Positions 27,636 through 36,082 of a stretch of DNA of 64,000 nt are shown here, piece by piece. Origin of the DNA: Hyphomicrobiales bacterium (GTDB taxonomy: Bacteria; Pseudomonadota; Alphaproteobacteria; Rhizobiales; Beijerinckiaceae); assembly GCA_017302635.1 (NCBI GenBank), contig JAFLCX010000001.1:992001-1056000 (forward strand), read 5' to 3'. Position 1 is the first letter of the stretch; every line of letters starts with the position of its first letter. Position numbers and translations under genes: made by a program. The notes below the pieces were generated by a model. That model saw nothing but the letters and a program-made list of their open reading frames with translations, made no database searches and was not told the DNA's origin.

Positions 27636-27836
27636 GGATACCTCCCCTCCCGGAACACCGTCTGAGGGTCATTCCGGCTTGCTGATTGGCGCAACGCCTG
27701 AACGGCGCCGCAGATGTAGCCCCCCGATTCCCCCGAAAGGCTGACAGGGGAGAGGCTACGTCTGGCCGAATGGCTTCGTCAATGAAAACGAGGAGCCGAA
27801 CCGGCCTGAACCGACGGCACACCGAACAAGCCGTGA

Positions 27837-29378
27837 TCAGATTGCCCTGGCGCGAGGCACCGAAGCGAGTTTCTCGCGCCGCCGGATCGAGGAGGAGGCG
27901 ATACCGAGCCCTTCACGGTATTTGGCGACCGTGCGCCGTGCGATCTCGACGCCCATCTCGCGCAGCTTGTCGACGATGGCATCATCCGAGAGCACTTCAT
28001 GCGCATCCTCGGCATCGATCAGCTGTTTCACCCGGAAGCGCACAGCCTCGGCCGAGACTGCGGCACCGCCATCCGAAGCGGCAATCGCGGTCGAGAAGAA
28101 GTATTTCATCTCGAACAGCCCGCGCGGAGTGGCCATGTATTTGTTGGCGGTCACGCGGCTGATGGTCGATTCATGCAATTGCACGGCATCGGCGATGATT
28201 TTCAGGTTCAGCGGCCGCAGATGCGCAACGCCGTAGGTGAAGAAACTGTCCTGCTGGCGGACAATCTCCGTCGCGACCTTGAGGATGGTGCGCGCCCGCT
28301 GTTCGAGGCTGCGCACGATCCAGTTCGCGTTGGTCCAGTGCTCGTCCACGAAACTGCGTGCTTCCTTGTCAGGGCTTTTGGAGACGCGCGCATAGAACGA
28401 CCGGTTCGCAACGACGCGAGGCAGGGCGTCGGAATTGAGTTCAACCTGCCAGCCGCCATCGGAGGCGGGGCGCACATAAACGTCGGGGATGATCGCATCG
28501 ATCATCGAGGAGCCGAAAATCAGGCCCGGCTTGGGGTCGAGCCGCCGGATTTCGGCGATCATGTCGGCGAGGTCTTCCTCATCGACCCCGCAAGCGCGGC
28601 GCAGGGCTCCGAATTCGCGTTTGCCCAGAAGATGCAGGTTTTCGATCAGGGCCGCCATAGCGGGATCAAACCGGTCGCGCTCCTTCAGTTGCAAGGTGAG
28701 GCATTCCGCGAGGTTGCGTGCGCCAATTCCCGTGGGCGAAAAACCTTGAATGATCTCGAGCGCGATCGAAGCCCGCCGGGCATCCACGCCCAAACGCTCC
28801 GCGATGTCCTCAAGCGGCTCGGTCAGGTATCCGGTCTGGTCAATCTGATCGATGATCTGCGACGCGATGAGGCGTGTGAGATCATCGGTATCCGTGCACC
28901 CGAGCTGGTTCTCGAGATGCTCGTGCAGGGTCGTGCTCGTGGCCACGTAGGCTTCGAGATTGGGGTCGTCGTCACTCAGGGCAAGCCCTTTGCCCGAGCC
29001 ACCCGAGAGGTTCCAGTTGAGGGAATCGCCTTGGGGCGCGGATTGATCCACCACCGCTTCATCGGGGAAGGCGTTTTCAAAGCTGGTGCCGGTTTCGCGC
29101 TCCAAAGTGCCGCGATCCATCGGCAGCACATCATCGCGAGCCCAGTCACCGGATTCGACCGGGGCATTTTCCGCTTCCATCGGAGCGGCAACCGGAGCGA
29201 TCGGCGCGTCGTCGTCGCGGGCATCGCGCTCCAGAAGCGGGTTTCGCTCGAGTTCAGTCTCGACAAAAGCCTGCAATTCGGTGGTGGAGAGCTGAAGAAG
29301 CTTGATCGCCTGCAAGAGCTGCGGCGTCATCACCAGAGACTGGCTCTGGCGCATCATCAGTTTCTGGCCAATGGCCAT
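27837..29378 (-). CDS. rpoN: RNA polymerase sigma-54 factor
   Basis: The 513-residue protein has the Gln-rich activator-interaction region I (1-50, QSQSLVMTPQLLQAIKLLQLS), an acidic region II, the core-binding domain, a helix-turn-helix region and the diagnostic RpoN box ARRTVAKYRE at about 480-489. The ATG at 29378 follows GAGGAGAAGG. It directs nitrogen, motility and other enhancer-dependent promoters. Its 173-bp leader contains a sigma-54-like element on the opposite strand. Confidence 0.96.
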   Translation of the reverse strand: MAIGQKLMMRQSQSLVMTPQLLQAIKLLQLSTTELQAFVETELERNPLLERDARDDDAPIAPVAAPMEAENAPVESGDWARDDVLPMDRGTLERETGTSFENAFPDEAVVDQSAPQGDSLNWNLSGGSGKGLALSDDDPNLEAYVATSTTLHEHLENQLGCTDTDDLTRLIASQIIDQIDQTGYLTEPLEDIAERLGVDARRASIALEIIQGFSPTGIGARNLAECLTLQLKERDRFDPAMAALIENLHLLGKREFGALRRACGVDEEDLADMIAEIRRLDPKPGLIFGSSMIDAIIPDVYVRPASDGGWQVELNSDALPRVVANRSFYARVSKSPDKEARSFVDEHWTNANWIVRSLEQRARTILKVATEIVRQQDSFFTYGVAHLRPLNLKIIADAVQLHESTISRVTANKYMATPRGLFEMKYFFSTAIAASDGGAAVSAEAVRFRVKQLIDAEDAHEVLSDDAIVDKLREMGVEIARRTVAKYREGLGIASSSIRRREKLASVPRARAI

Positions 29379-29431
29379 GAAGCCCCTTCTCCTCGTCGCA
29401 GCCGAAACCTGCGGTGCGGATCCGCGCTGTT

Positions 29432-29448
29432 TCGGCACGGATATTGCT
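29432..29448 (+). promoter_or_regulatory. Sigma-54 (-24/-12) promoter-like element in the rpoN leader
   Basis: The sequence TCGGCACGGATATTGCT matches the consensus YTGGCACGRNNNTTGCW at all positions but one. It keeps the essential GG (29434-29435) and GC (29446-29447) exactly 10 nt apart. It points away from rpoN and into the 3' end of lptB as antisense, with no plus-strand gene ahead until 32885. It could drive an antisense RNA, recruit Esigma54 for autoregulation, or be chance. Confidence 0.45.
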
Positions 29449-29551
29449 AGCACCAATATCGCACAAAGTTATTTTCGGAATTCTGAAGAGCAAGGCGAAA
29501 TTGCGCTATTGGCGGGGCTGATGCCGATTTGCCGCAGTGTCCCGCGCGGGC

Positions 29552-30469
29552 TCAGAGCCGGAAGTCCTCACCCAGATAGAGCCGCCGCACATCCGGATTG
29601 GCGATGATCTCATCCGGCGTGCCCTCCATCAGCACTTCGCCGGAATGGATGATGTAGGCCCGATCGATCAGCGAAAGGGTCTCCCGCACATTGTGATCGG
29701 TGATGAGAACCCCGATCCCGCGCGATTTCAGATGCTTGACAAGATCCTGAATGTCACCGACCGCGATCGGATCAATACCGGCGAAAGGCTCGTCGAGCAG
29801 CATGAAATTGGGCCGGCCCGCCAGCGCGCGGGCGATTTCGCAGCGCCGGCGCTCACCGCCTGAAAGCGCGATCGATGGCGATTTGCGCAGCCGCTTGATC
29901 GAGAATTCATCGAGCAGCGAGTCAAGCTGCGCCTCTCGCTTCTTTGAATCCGGCTCGACCGATTCAAGCACGGCGCGGATGTTGGATTCCACATCCAGTC
30001 CGCGAAAAATCGAGGCTTCCTGCGGCAGATAACCAATTCCGAGCCGCGCGCGTCGATACATCGGCAGCGGGGTAATGTCATAACCATCAAGATGAATGCG
30101 GCCCTGATCGGCCGGCACAAGGCCGGTGATCATGTAGAAAACCGTTGTCTTGCCAGCGCCATTCGGCCCCAGAAGTCCAACGGCCTCACCGCGACGCACG
30201 TGCAGGCTCACATCTTTCACGACCTGGCGCTTGCCATAGGTCTTCCCGACCGACTCGGCGGCGAGCACATCCGACGCGCGTGTCACATCTTCGGGCCCGA
30301 TCGCTCGCGGCGTCGGCAGACGCGGCTGCGCAGGCAGCCGGGCACTCTCCGGCACGCCGTGATTTTCAGCAGCCTTGGCCGGCTTCCTGCGCAGGAGACG
30401 AAGAACGGATTGCAACACCGACGAAAACTCAAAACTGGAAGGCCGGATCGCATAGACCGGCAGGTTCAT
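29552..30469 (-). CDS. lptB: LPS export ABC transporter ATPase
   Basis: The 305-residue LptB energises lipopolysaccharide transport from the inner membrane with LptF/G. Walker A GPNGAGKTT is at 101-109. Then come PQEASIFRGL (Q-loop), LSGGERRR and Walker B MLLDEPFAGIDP. It carries about 70 residues before the ATPase domain (basic, Pro/Ala-rich), longer than the enterobacterial protein of about 240. The start codon at 30469 has only a weak ribosome site. It follows lptA by 27 bp. Confidence 0.95.
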   Translation of the reverse strand: MNLPVYAIRPSSFEFSSVLQSVLRLLRRKPAKAAENHGVPESARLPAQPRLPTPRAIGPEDVTRASDVLAAESVGKTYGKRQVVKDVSLHVRRGEAVGLLGPNGAGKTTVFYMITGLVPADQGRIHLDGYDITPLPMYRRARLGIGYLPQEASIFRGLDVESNIRAVLESVEPDSKKREAQLDSLLDEFSIKRLRKSPSIALSGGERRRCEIARALAGRPNFMLLDEPFAGIDPIAVGDIQDLVKHLKSRGIGVLITDHNVRETLSLIDRAYIIHSGEVLMEGTPDEIIANPDVRRLYLGEDFRL

Positions 30470-30496
30470 GCGCTCTAGCGCAGATTGAAGCGCGCG

Positions 30497-31282
30497 TCAC
30501 GGGCGCAACTGCATCGGTCCGGCCGAAGTCTGTCCCGTCCGCGCAGGTGCCTGGGGTGCGGGCGCGGCGGCGCGAGGCGGCGCTTCCGCTTTGGGCGCAC
30601 CGGCAGCGGGAGATGAACCGGCAGCAGGGGCCGGACATTCCTTGGATTTCGCTGGCGTCGCTCCTCCAGCCTGCGGGCGGGCAGCCTGGCCCGGCTTGTC
30701 ATCCCCACCCGGTGTGAAAACGCCTTGCACACGACCTCTCGGCCCGGCATCGACGGTGGCCCGACCGGTTTTCACATCATAGACCGCGCGCTCGCCCCGT
30801 TGAACATTTTCGCAATCGGCAATCACCACCTTGCCTGTCAGCGTGACGATGTCCTTCTCGGCCTCGTAGACCAGTTTCTCGGAGGTCGCCGATTGCGTCC
30901 CCGAGAGCAACGAAACCGGCCCAGCGCAATCAATCTGCCGGATGGAGGTCTGGCCAGAGGGGGCAGCGGGGTTCGGGCTGCTCGCAGCGTTGTTACCGCG
31001 CGCTTGCGCATAGAACACAACCATGGTCGAACAGCGCATGGTTGTCTGGCCCTGCACGACCACGACATCGCCCGTATAAACAGCACGGCTTTCCTTGTCG
31101 AACACCTCAAGGCTGTTGGCATCCACCTTGATCGGCTCCTTGGAATTCGAGCCAAACCCGAGGAGCGGCGTTCCGGAGCCGGCGGCAGGAGCCTTTTTCG
31201 GTGCATTTTGTGCAAGGGTTGGCGCCGCGATCAGCAAAGCGGCACAGGCAAAGGCGAGGTTGAACTTCGGGTTCACGATCAT
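30497..31282 (-). CDS. lptA: LPS transport periplasmic protein
   Basis: This 261-residue LptA-type protein has a signal peptide ending at PTLAQ and an OstA beta-jellyroll domain (about 45-175; DANSLEVFDKESRAVYTGDVVV, LTGKVVIADCENVQRGERAVYDV). It bridges LptC and LptD. The C-terminal 85 residues are an unusual Pro/Ala/Gly-rich tail. The ATG at 31282 lies 3 nt after GAGG; an alternative GTG at 31291 would overlap the lptC stop (GTGA). Confidence 0.92.
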   Translation of the reverse strand: MIVNPKFNLAFACAALLIAAPTLAQNAPKKAPAAGSGTPLLGFGSNSKEPIKVDANSLEVFDKESRAVYTGDVVVVQGQTTMRCSTMVVFYAQARGNNAASSPNPAAPSGQTSIRQIDCAGPVSLLSGTQSATSEKLVYEAEKDIVTLTGKVVIADCENVQRGERAVYDVKTGRATVDAGPRGRVQGVFTPGGDDKPGQAARPQAGGATPAKSKECPAPAAGSSPAAGAPKAEAPPRAAAPAPQAPARTGQTSAGPMQLRP

Positions 31283-31287
31283 TCTCC

Positions 31288-31959
31288 TCACTGCCCGGGC
31301 GATGCCGAGGGCGCGGCATTAACGAATTCGCTCTTCACCCTGCCCTCAAAGACGAACTTCCGGCCATTGTCGAGCACCTGCATCCGGTCTGAGGATACCT
31401 GCCCGATATTCATTCTGACCTCGACCGGCTTCTCGGTGACGACAGTTCCAGCCTTGAATTCGATCAGTGCGTCCTGCAGCAAGGCTTCGGTGCCGTTTTC
31501 TGTTTTCACTTTGACATTGCCGCGCACATCAAGGCGATCGCCCTTGCTGTCGTAGAATCCGGAATCGCCGGACAGATTGGTCCACCCCTGCGCGCCCTGC
31601 TGGATGCGGGCCGAAAGCCGCAGCATTTCGACGAGATTGGGGTTTTTCAGGTCCTGAATGGCTTTTTCGGCATTCATTTCATACGAAGAGCCATCCCGTT
31701 TGAAACCCGATAGGCGTGGCTTCTCCATCACCACCTTGCGATCCTGAATCGAGAACCCGGCTGCAAGTCCCCCCGGCCCGGTGATGAAAGCCCCGGCCAG
31801 CATTCGGAGCACCAGAAACAGGGCCACCGCGGCGCAGAGCCAAGGGATCGCACGGCGCAGGAAGCGCACCCGGCGCGAATGCCGCGCGGCGGCAATGAAA
31901 TTCGGCTGATGGGCGAGATGCGGCGGCAGCGAAAGATGCAGGTCTGCGTTGCGGTTCAT
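31288..31959 (-). CDS. lptC: LPS export protein, bitopic membrane subunit
   Basis: The 223-residue protein has one TM helix (about 33-52) after a basic cytoplasmic stretch, then a periplasmic LptC beta-jellyroll including YEMNAEKAIQDL and DRLDVRGNVKVKTENG. It accepts LPS from LptBFG and hands it to LptA. GGAG precedes the ATG at 31959. It is coupled to lptA and follows rnd by 123 bp. Confidence 0.9.
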   Translation of the reverse strand: MNRNADLHLSLPPHLAHQPNFIAAARHSRRVRFLRRAIPWLCAAVALFLVLRMLAGAFITGPGGLAAGFSIQDRKVVMEKPRLSGFKRDGSSYEMNAEKAIQDLKNPNLVEMLRLSARIQQGAQGWTNLSGDSGFYDSKGDRLDVRGNVKVKTENGTEALLQDALIEFKAGTVVTEKPVEVRMNIGQVSSDRMQVLDNGRKFVFEGRVKSEFVNAAPSASPGQ

Positions 31960-32082
31960 CGCCACTCCGTTCCCCTGCCTGTTGCCTGCAAATGAAAACC
32001 GCAATGCCTTGCCTCCTGGCGCCGATCAGCCCTTCGCCAATGCTCGCGGCGAAGTTATGGCGCAAAACCCGTAAAAAACCTC

Positions 32083-32697
32083 TCAGGCATGCGCAAAAAT
32101 ATCCGTTTCCGGCCAACCTTGCAGATCAAGCGCCGCGCGCGCGGGCAGGAAACGGAAACAGGCATCCGCGAGCCCCTTGCGCCCGTCGCGCACCAGAAGC
32201 GGATCGAGCTTCGCTTTCAGCGCGTGCAAGTGCAACACATCAGAAGCCGCATAAGCCAGCTGCGCTTCGGTGAGGGTCTCGGCACCCCAATCGGAGGATT
32301 GCTGCTGTTTCGAAATCTCGACCCCGATAAGCTCGCGGCACAGATCTTTCAGACCGTGCCGATCGGTATAGGTGCGCACAAGGCGCGAAGCGATCTTGGT
32401 GCAGAAGACCGGACTTGTCTCGACCCCGAAAGCATGTTGCAGCACGGCAAGATCGAAGCGGGCGAAATGAAACAGTTTCAGGATGGACTTGTCTTTCAGC
32501 ATCCGCACGAGGTTGGGCGCCTTCCTCTGCCCTGCGGCGATCTGGATGACATCGGCCGTGCCATCGCCAAGGGAAAGCTGCACCACGCAGAGCCGGTCGC
32601 GATGCGGGTTCAAACCAAGTGTCTCGGTGTCGATGGCGACCACAGAACCGGCCGGGATCGGCGCGGAAAGGTCACCTTTGTGAAGGCGGATGGTCAT
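32083..32697 (-). CDS. rnd: Ribonuclease D-like 3'-5' exonuclease
   Basis: This 204-residue protein consists of the DEDDy exonuclease domain alone. Exo I is AIDTETLGL (Asp23, Glu25), Exo II is the HFARFD block and Exo III is YAASDVLHL. The two HRDC domains of full-length RNase D (about 370 residues) are missing, as in other alphaproteobacterial short forms. It probably trims stable RNAs. It is the first gene of the lpt-rpoN block. Confidence 0.9.
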   Translation of the reverse strand: MTIRLHKGDLSAPIPAGSVVAIDTETLGLNPHRDRLCVVQLSLGDGTADVIQIAAGQRKAPNLVRMLKDKSILKLFHFARFDLAVLQHAFGVETSPVFCTKIASRLVRTYTDRHGLKDLCRELIGVEISKQQQSSDWGAETLTEAQLAYAASDVLHLHALKAKLDPLLVRDGRKGLADACFRFLPARAALDLQGWPETDIFAHA

Positions 32698-32810
32698 CAG
32701 GCTGGCTCCGGCGAGAAATTCTGTTCTCTTTCTCTAGATGAATCTCGTCGGCGCTCAACCTTTCGAGGGAACTACCGCCGGATCACACGACACGCCTCAA
32801 TATGAAATTG

Positions 32811-32866
32811 CACTTTTACAAGTGAAAATCGAATTATGCCGCATTATATTGGCGTCAACGCAATAT
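32811..32866. promoter_or_regulatory. Two inverted repeats upstream of the ring-cleaving dioxygenase-like gene
   Basis: CACTT-TTAC-AAGTG (32811-32824) and ATATTG-(9 bp)-CAATAT (32846-32866) lie in an AT-rich stretch 19-74 bp before the start codon at 32885. Position and symmetry suit operators of a small dimeric repressor (MarR, HxlR or PadR type are common for such genes). No such regulator is encoded beside it. Confidence 0.4.
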
Positions 32867-32884
32867 CAAACCCCGGAGCGGATC

Positions 32885-33829
32885 ATGCAGCTTCTCGGAA
32901 TTCATCACCTGACGGCCATTTCGGCGGATGCGAAGGCCAACCACGCCTTTTACGCCGGCTTGCTCGGCATGCGGCTGGTCAAGAAAACCGTCAACCAGGA
33001 CGATACCTCGGCCTACCATCTGTTCTACGCTGATGGTGAAGGTTCGCCGGGCTCGGATCTCACCTTCTTCGAGTTCCCGGTCCCGCGCGAGCGGCGCGGC
33101 ACCCATTCCATCACACGCACGGCGTTGCGTGTGAACGGTCTTGCCGCGCTCACCTATTGGGAAGAGCGGCTCCGGTCGGCCCGCGTCGCGGTCTCGCCCG
33201 TCCGTGAACTGGATGGGCGCCTCACTCTCGATTTCGAGGATCCGGAGGGCCAGCGGCTCAGTCTCGTCGATGACGGCGGCAAAGGAGCGGCTCACGCCTG
33301 GGGCAGGACGGATGTGCCGGCCGAATTCCAGATCCGGGGTCTTGGTCCCATCCGGATGAGCGTGCCGGAATTGCGCCGCACGAAGCTGTTCGTCGAGGGG
33401 ATCTACGACATGCGTGAGGTGCGCGATTTCGAGAACCCCGAATACAAGGGCGGCCGGATCCATGTTTTCGAAATGGGCGAGGGCGGAGCCTCGGCCGAGT
33501 TGCATGTCGCGGTCGAGCCCGGCTTTCAGCCGGCAGTGCAGGGGGCTGGCGCCGTCCATCATGTCGCTTTCCGGGCGAATGATGCTGACTACATGGCATG
33601 GGTCGAGCGCTATAACGGCGTCGGCCTGAGGTCTTCCGGCCCGGTCGATCGCTTCTGGTTCCGCTCGCTCTACGTGCGCGAACCCAACGGCATCCTGTTC
33701 GAAATCGCAACGGACGGGCCGGGCTTCGATGCTGATGAGCCGAAGGAAACCATGGGCGAGAGCCTGTCGTTGCCTCCGTTTCTCGAACATCGGCGCGCGG
33801 CGATCGAGGCAGGCCTCACTCCGCTTTGA
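32885..33829 (+). CDS. Ring-cleaving dioxygenase, glyoxalase (VOC) family
   Basis: The 314-residue cytosolic protein has duplicated VOC domains. The N-terminal half starts GIHHLTAISADAKANHAFY with the first metal His and KKTVNQDD, as in the MhqO/LinE-like group. The second half has GAVHHVAFRA with its metal His and YVREPNGILFEIATDGPGF with the metal Glu. It probably cleaves hydroquinone-type rings, or detoxifies quinones, with Fe(II). GGAGCGG precedes the ATG. Its 3' end overlaps pcaB convergently by 14 bp. Confidence 0.85.
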   Translation: MQLLGIHHLTAISADAKANHAFYAGLLGMRLVKKTVNQDDTSAYHLFYADGEGSPGSDLTFFEFPVPRERRGTHSITRTALRVNGLAALTYWEERLRSARVAVSPVRELDGRLTLDFEDPEGQRLSLVDDGGKGAAHAWGRTDVPAEFQIRGLGPIRMSVPELRRTKLFVEGIYDMREVRDFENPEYKGGRIHVFEMGEGGASAELHVAVEPGFQPAVQGAGAVHHVAFRANDADYMAWVERYNGVGLRSSGPVDRFWFRSLYVREPNGILFEIATDGPGFDADEPKETMGESLSLPPFLEHRRAAIEAGLTPL

Positions 33830-35153
33830 GAGAAGTTGAGGCTGTCTCCAGCAGCCTTTCGAGCAAGGCGCGAGCCGGGCCCAGCCCGGCTCCGTGCTGT
33901 CTTAATGCCGCCCAGTCTGCACCTGACGGTGCGATTTTTGCCAGATGATCCAGCAGATGACCGCCATCGCGGAGAGTCGTTTCAACCGCCGTTTTCACCA
34001 GCGCGGCCGCTTCAGCACGCGACCCCCGCGCCGCCAGTGCGAAGCTGGCCATTTCAGCCAGGATCAATCCTTGCGTCGAGTCGAGATTGGCCTGCATCCG
34101 GCTCGCATCGATCCGGAGTGCGCTCACGAGATCCCGCGCGCGGCACAGGGCTGCGCCTGTCGTCGCGACCAGTTGCGGCAAGGCCAGCCATTCGAGCGTC
34201 CAAGCCATGCCATCACGCTCGTTGATGTGGATTCCGGCCTGGTGCACGCCGCCCGCGAGCGTCGCGGCATGGCGTGCAAGGCTCACGAGCACTTCGGCCA
34301 GAACCGGGTTCTGCTTCTGCGGCAGTGTCGAGGAGCCGCCAGCGCCTGCGAGGCGGATTTCCGCCACCTCGCCTTGCGCCAGAAGGGCAATGTCGACGCC
34401 GATTGTTCCCAATGAAGAAGCAACCATCGCCAGCCAGCCAGCGAGTTCCTCGAAACGGTCGCGCCCCTTGTGCCATGGCTCGGCTCGACTCAGCCCGAGT
34501 TCGTCGGCGAGCCCATCCATAAGCGCGCGGGCCTGTGGCCCGAATGCGGCGAGATTTCCTGCCGCGCCGCCGAGCTGGATCGCCAGCAGCCTCGGTCGCA
34601 CCTCGCGCAGCCGCTCGCGATGGCGCAAGAGCGGTGCAAACCACTGCGCCACCCTGAGGCCAAAAAGCGTCGGTGCAGCCGCTTGCAGGCGCGTTCGAGC
34701 CAGACACGGCAGGTCACGGTTGGCTTGCGCCAGCCGGGCCAGTTCGGCGATCAGGTCACGCAGCCGCTGATCGAACAGCGTCAGCACATCCCTGAGGCGC
34801 AAGATCAGCGCGATGTCCTGCGCATCCTGCGAGGTCATGCCCCAGTGAAGCCAGTGCGCGGCCTCGGGCGGCAATTCAGCCCGCAGCGCCGCAACAAGGG
34901 CAGGCGCGACGACGCCATCGCGCGCAACGCCCGCAGCCAGCTTTGCCGGAGCAATCGAGATTTGATCCAGATGCCTCGACAGGAGCGCGCCGGCCTCGGC
35001 CGGAATGACACCGAGGCGGGCCTGCACGCGGGCAAGAGCGCTCTCGGCGCGGATCATGGCCGCGATTTCCGCTTCGTCCGAGAGTAAGGCCGAGACCTCG
35101 GGATCGCCGAGCAATCCACGATAGAGCGCACTGTCGAGTGGGGAAATGCTCAT
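33816..35153 (-). CDS. pcaB: 3-carboxy-cis,cis-muconate cycloisomerase
   Basis: This 445-residue member of the fumarase/aspartase superfamily has the conserved GGSSTLPQKQNPVLAEV loop (signature GSSxMPxKxNP, here with Leu for Met). WLHWGMTSQDAQDIALILR contains the TSQD signature that distinguishes PcaB from adenylosuccinate lyase. It acts in the protocatechuate branch of the beta-ketoadipate pathway. It lies 13 bp after pcaC. No pcaGH, pcaD or regulator is in the window. Confidence 0.88.
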   Translation of the reverse strand: MSISPLDSALYRGLLGDPEVSALLSDEAEIAAMIRAESALARVQARLGVIPAEAGALLSRHLDQISIAPAKLAAGVARDGVVAPALVAALRAELPPEAAHWLHWGMTSQDAQDIALILRLRDVLTLFDQRLRDLIAELARLAQANRDLPCLARTRLQAAAPTLFGLRVAQWFAPLLRHRERLREVRPRLLAIQLGGAAGNLAAFGPQARALMDGLADELGLSRAEPWHKGRDRFEELAGWLAMVASSLGTIGVDIALLAQGEVAEIRLAGAGGSSTLPQKQNPVLAEVLVSLARHAATLAGGVHQAGIHINERDGMAWTLEWLALPQLVATTGAALCRARDLVSALRIDASRMQANLDSTQGLILAEMASFALAARGSRAEAAALVKTAVETTLRDGGHLLDHLAKIAPSGADWAALRQHGAGLGPARALLERLLETASTSLKAE

Positions 35154-35166
35154 TGGAATATTCTCA

Positions 35167-35565
35167 TCAGGCCTTCTCCTGCGAAGCTGCTTCCTGCGCC
35201 ATTTCCGCATAGACCTGTTTGGCGATGCGGAAAGCGGTGTTGGCAGCGGGCACACCGGCATAGATCGCGACATGGAGAAGCGCATCCTTGATGTCCTCCA
35301 TGCTGGCGCCCGTGTTGCGGGTCGCTTTCAGATGCAGCACGAATTCCTCGTGATGGCCGAGGCTGGCGAGGATGGAGAGCGTGATCATCGAGCGCTCACG
35401 CTTCGTGATCGTCTCGCGCGACCACACGCTGCCCCAGGCTGATTCGGTAATCAGGGCGATAAACTCGGCATCGAATGGCGTCCGGTTCTTCTCCGAACGA
35501 TCGACATGGGCATCCCCGAGGACCGCGCGGCGTGTCCGGGTCCCGGTTTCATAGCGCGACGTCAT
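35167..35565 (-). CDS. pcaC: 4-carboxymuconolactone decarboxylase
   Basis: The 132-residue CMD-family enzyme has WSRETITKRERSMITLSIL and HVAIYAGVPAANTAF, the pair of conserved blocks of PcaC. It converts 4-carboxymuconolactone to beta-ketoadipate enol-lactone, the step after PcaB, and is the first gene of the pair. The start MTSRYETG (35565) gives the usual length. Confidence 0.9.
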   Translation of the reverse strand: MTSRYETGTRTRRAVLGDAHVDRSEKNRTPFDAEFIALITESAWGSVWSRETITKRERSMITLSILASLGHHEEFVLHLKATRNTGASMEDIKDALLHVAIYAGVPAANTAFRIAKQVYAEMAQEAASQEKA

Positions 35566-35719
35566 GATGGCAAGAACTCTCTGTTGTTGTCTCGATTCCG
35601 GTGTCGTTCGCACGTGACATCCGGCCTCCCCTGTTTCTACACTGCGACAGGTCGGTTGGTCGCGGCAAGGGATGCAACAATTCTCATGCGGCGGCGAGCC
35701 ATCGGGCTATGGAGTTGTG

Positions 35720-36079
35720 ATGATGGGTCGGCTTTCCACGCATGTTCTCGACACAATGAGCGGCCGACCGGCCGCCGGCATGCACATCGAATTACTCGAA
35801 GCCCTGCCAGCGGGGGGCTGGAGGGCTTTGAAATCCGTGATCACAAATGCCGATGGCCGGACCGACACACCCCTGCTCTCTGGCGAGGAATTCCGGACCG
35901 GGACGTTTCAGCTGCGCTTCGCTGTAGCCGACTATTTCCGTGCGCAGGGGGTGCGGCTGCCGGAACCGGCCTTTCTCGATCACGTTCCGATCCATTTCGG
36001 AATTGCCGATGCCGATGGGCATTATCACGTGCCGCTGCTGTGCACACCCTGGACCTATTCGACCTATCGCGGGAGCTGA
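35720..36079 (+). CDS. uraH: 5-hydroxyisourate hydrolase
   Basis: The 119-residue transthyretin-like enzyme opens 5-hydroxyisourate to OHCU in urate breakdown. [14 protein letters not shown] at the N-terminus, FHP-like IHFGIAD and the obligatory C-terminal YRGS are present. ATG at 35720 or 35723 are both served by GGAG. It is immediately followed by the gene for the next enzymes. Confidence 0.93.
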   Translation: MMGRLSTHVLDTMSGRPAAGMHIELLEALPAGGWRALKSVITNADGRTDTPLLSGEEFRTGTFQLRFAVADYFRAQGVRLPEPAFLDHVPIHFGIADADGHYHVPLLCTPWTYSTYRGS

Positions 36080-36082
36080 GCC

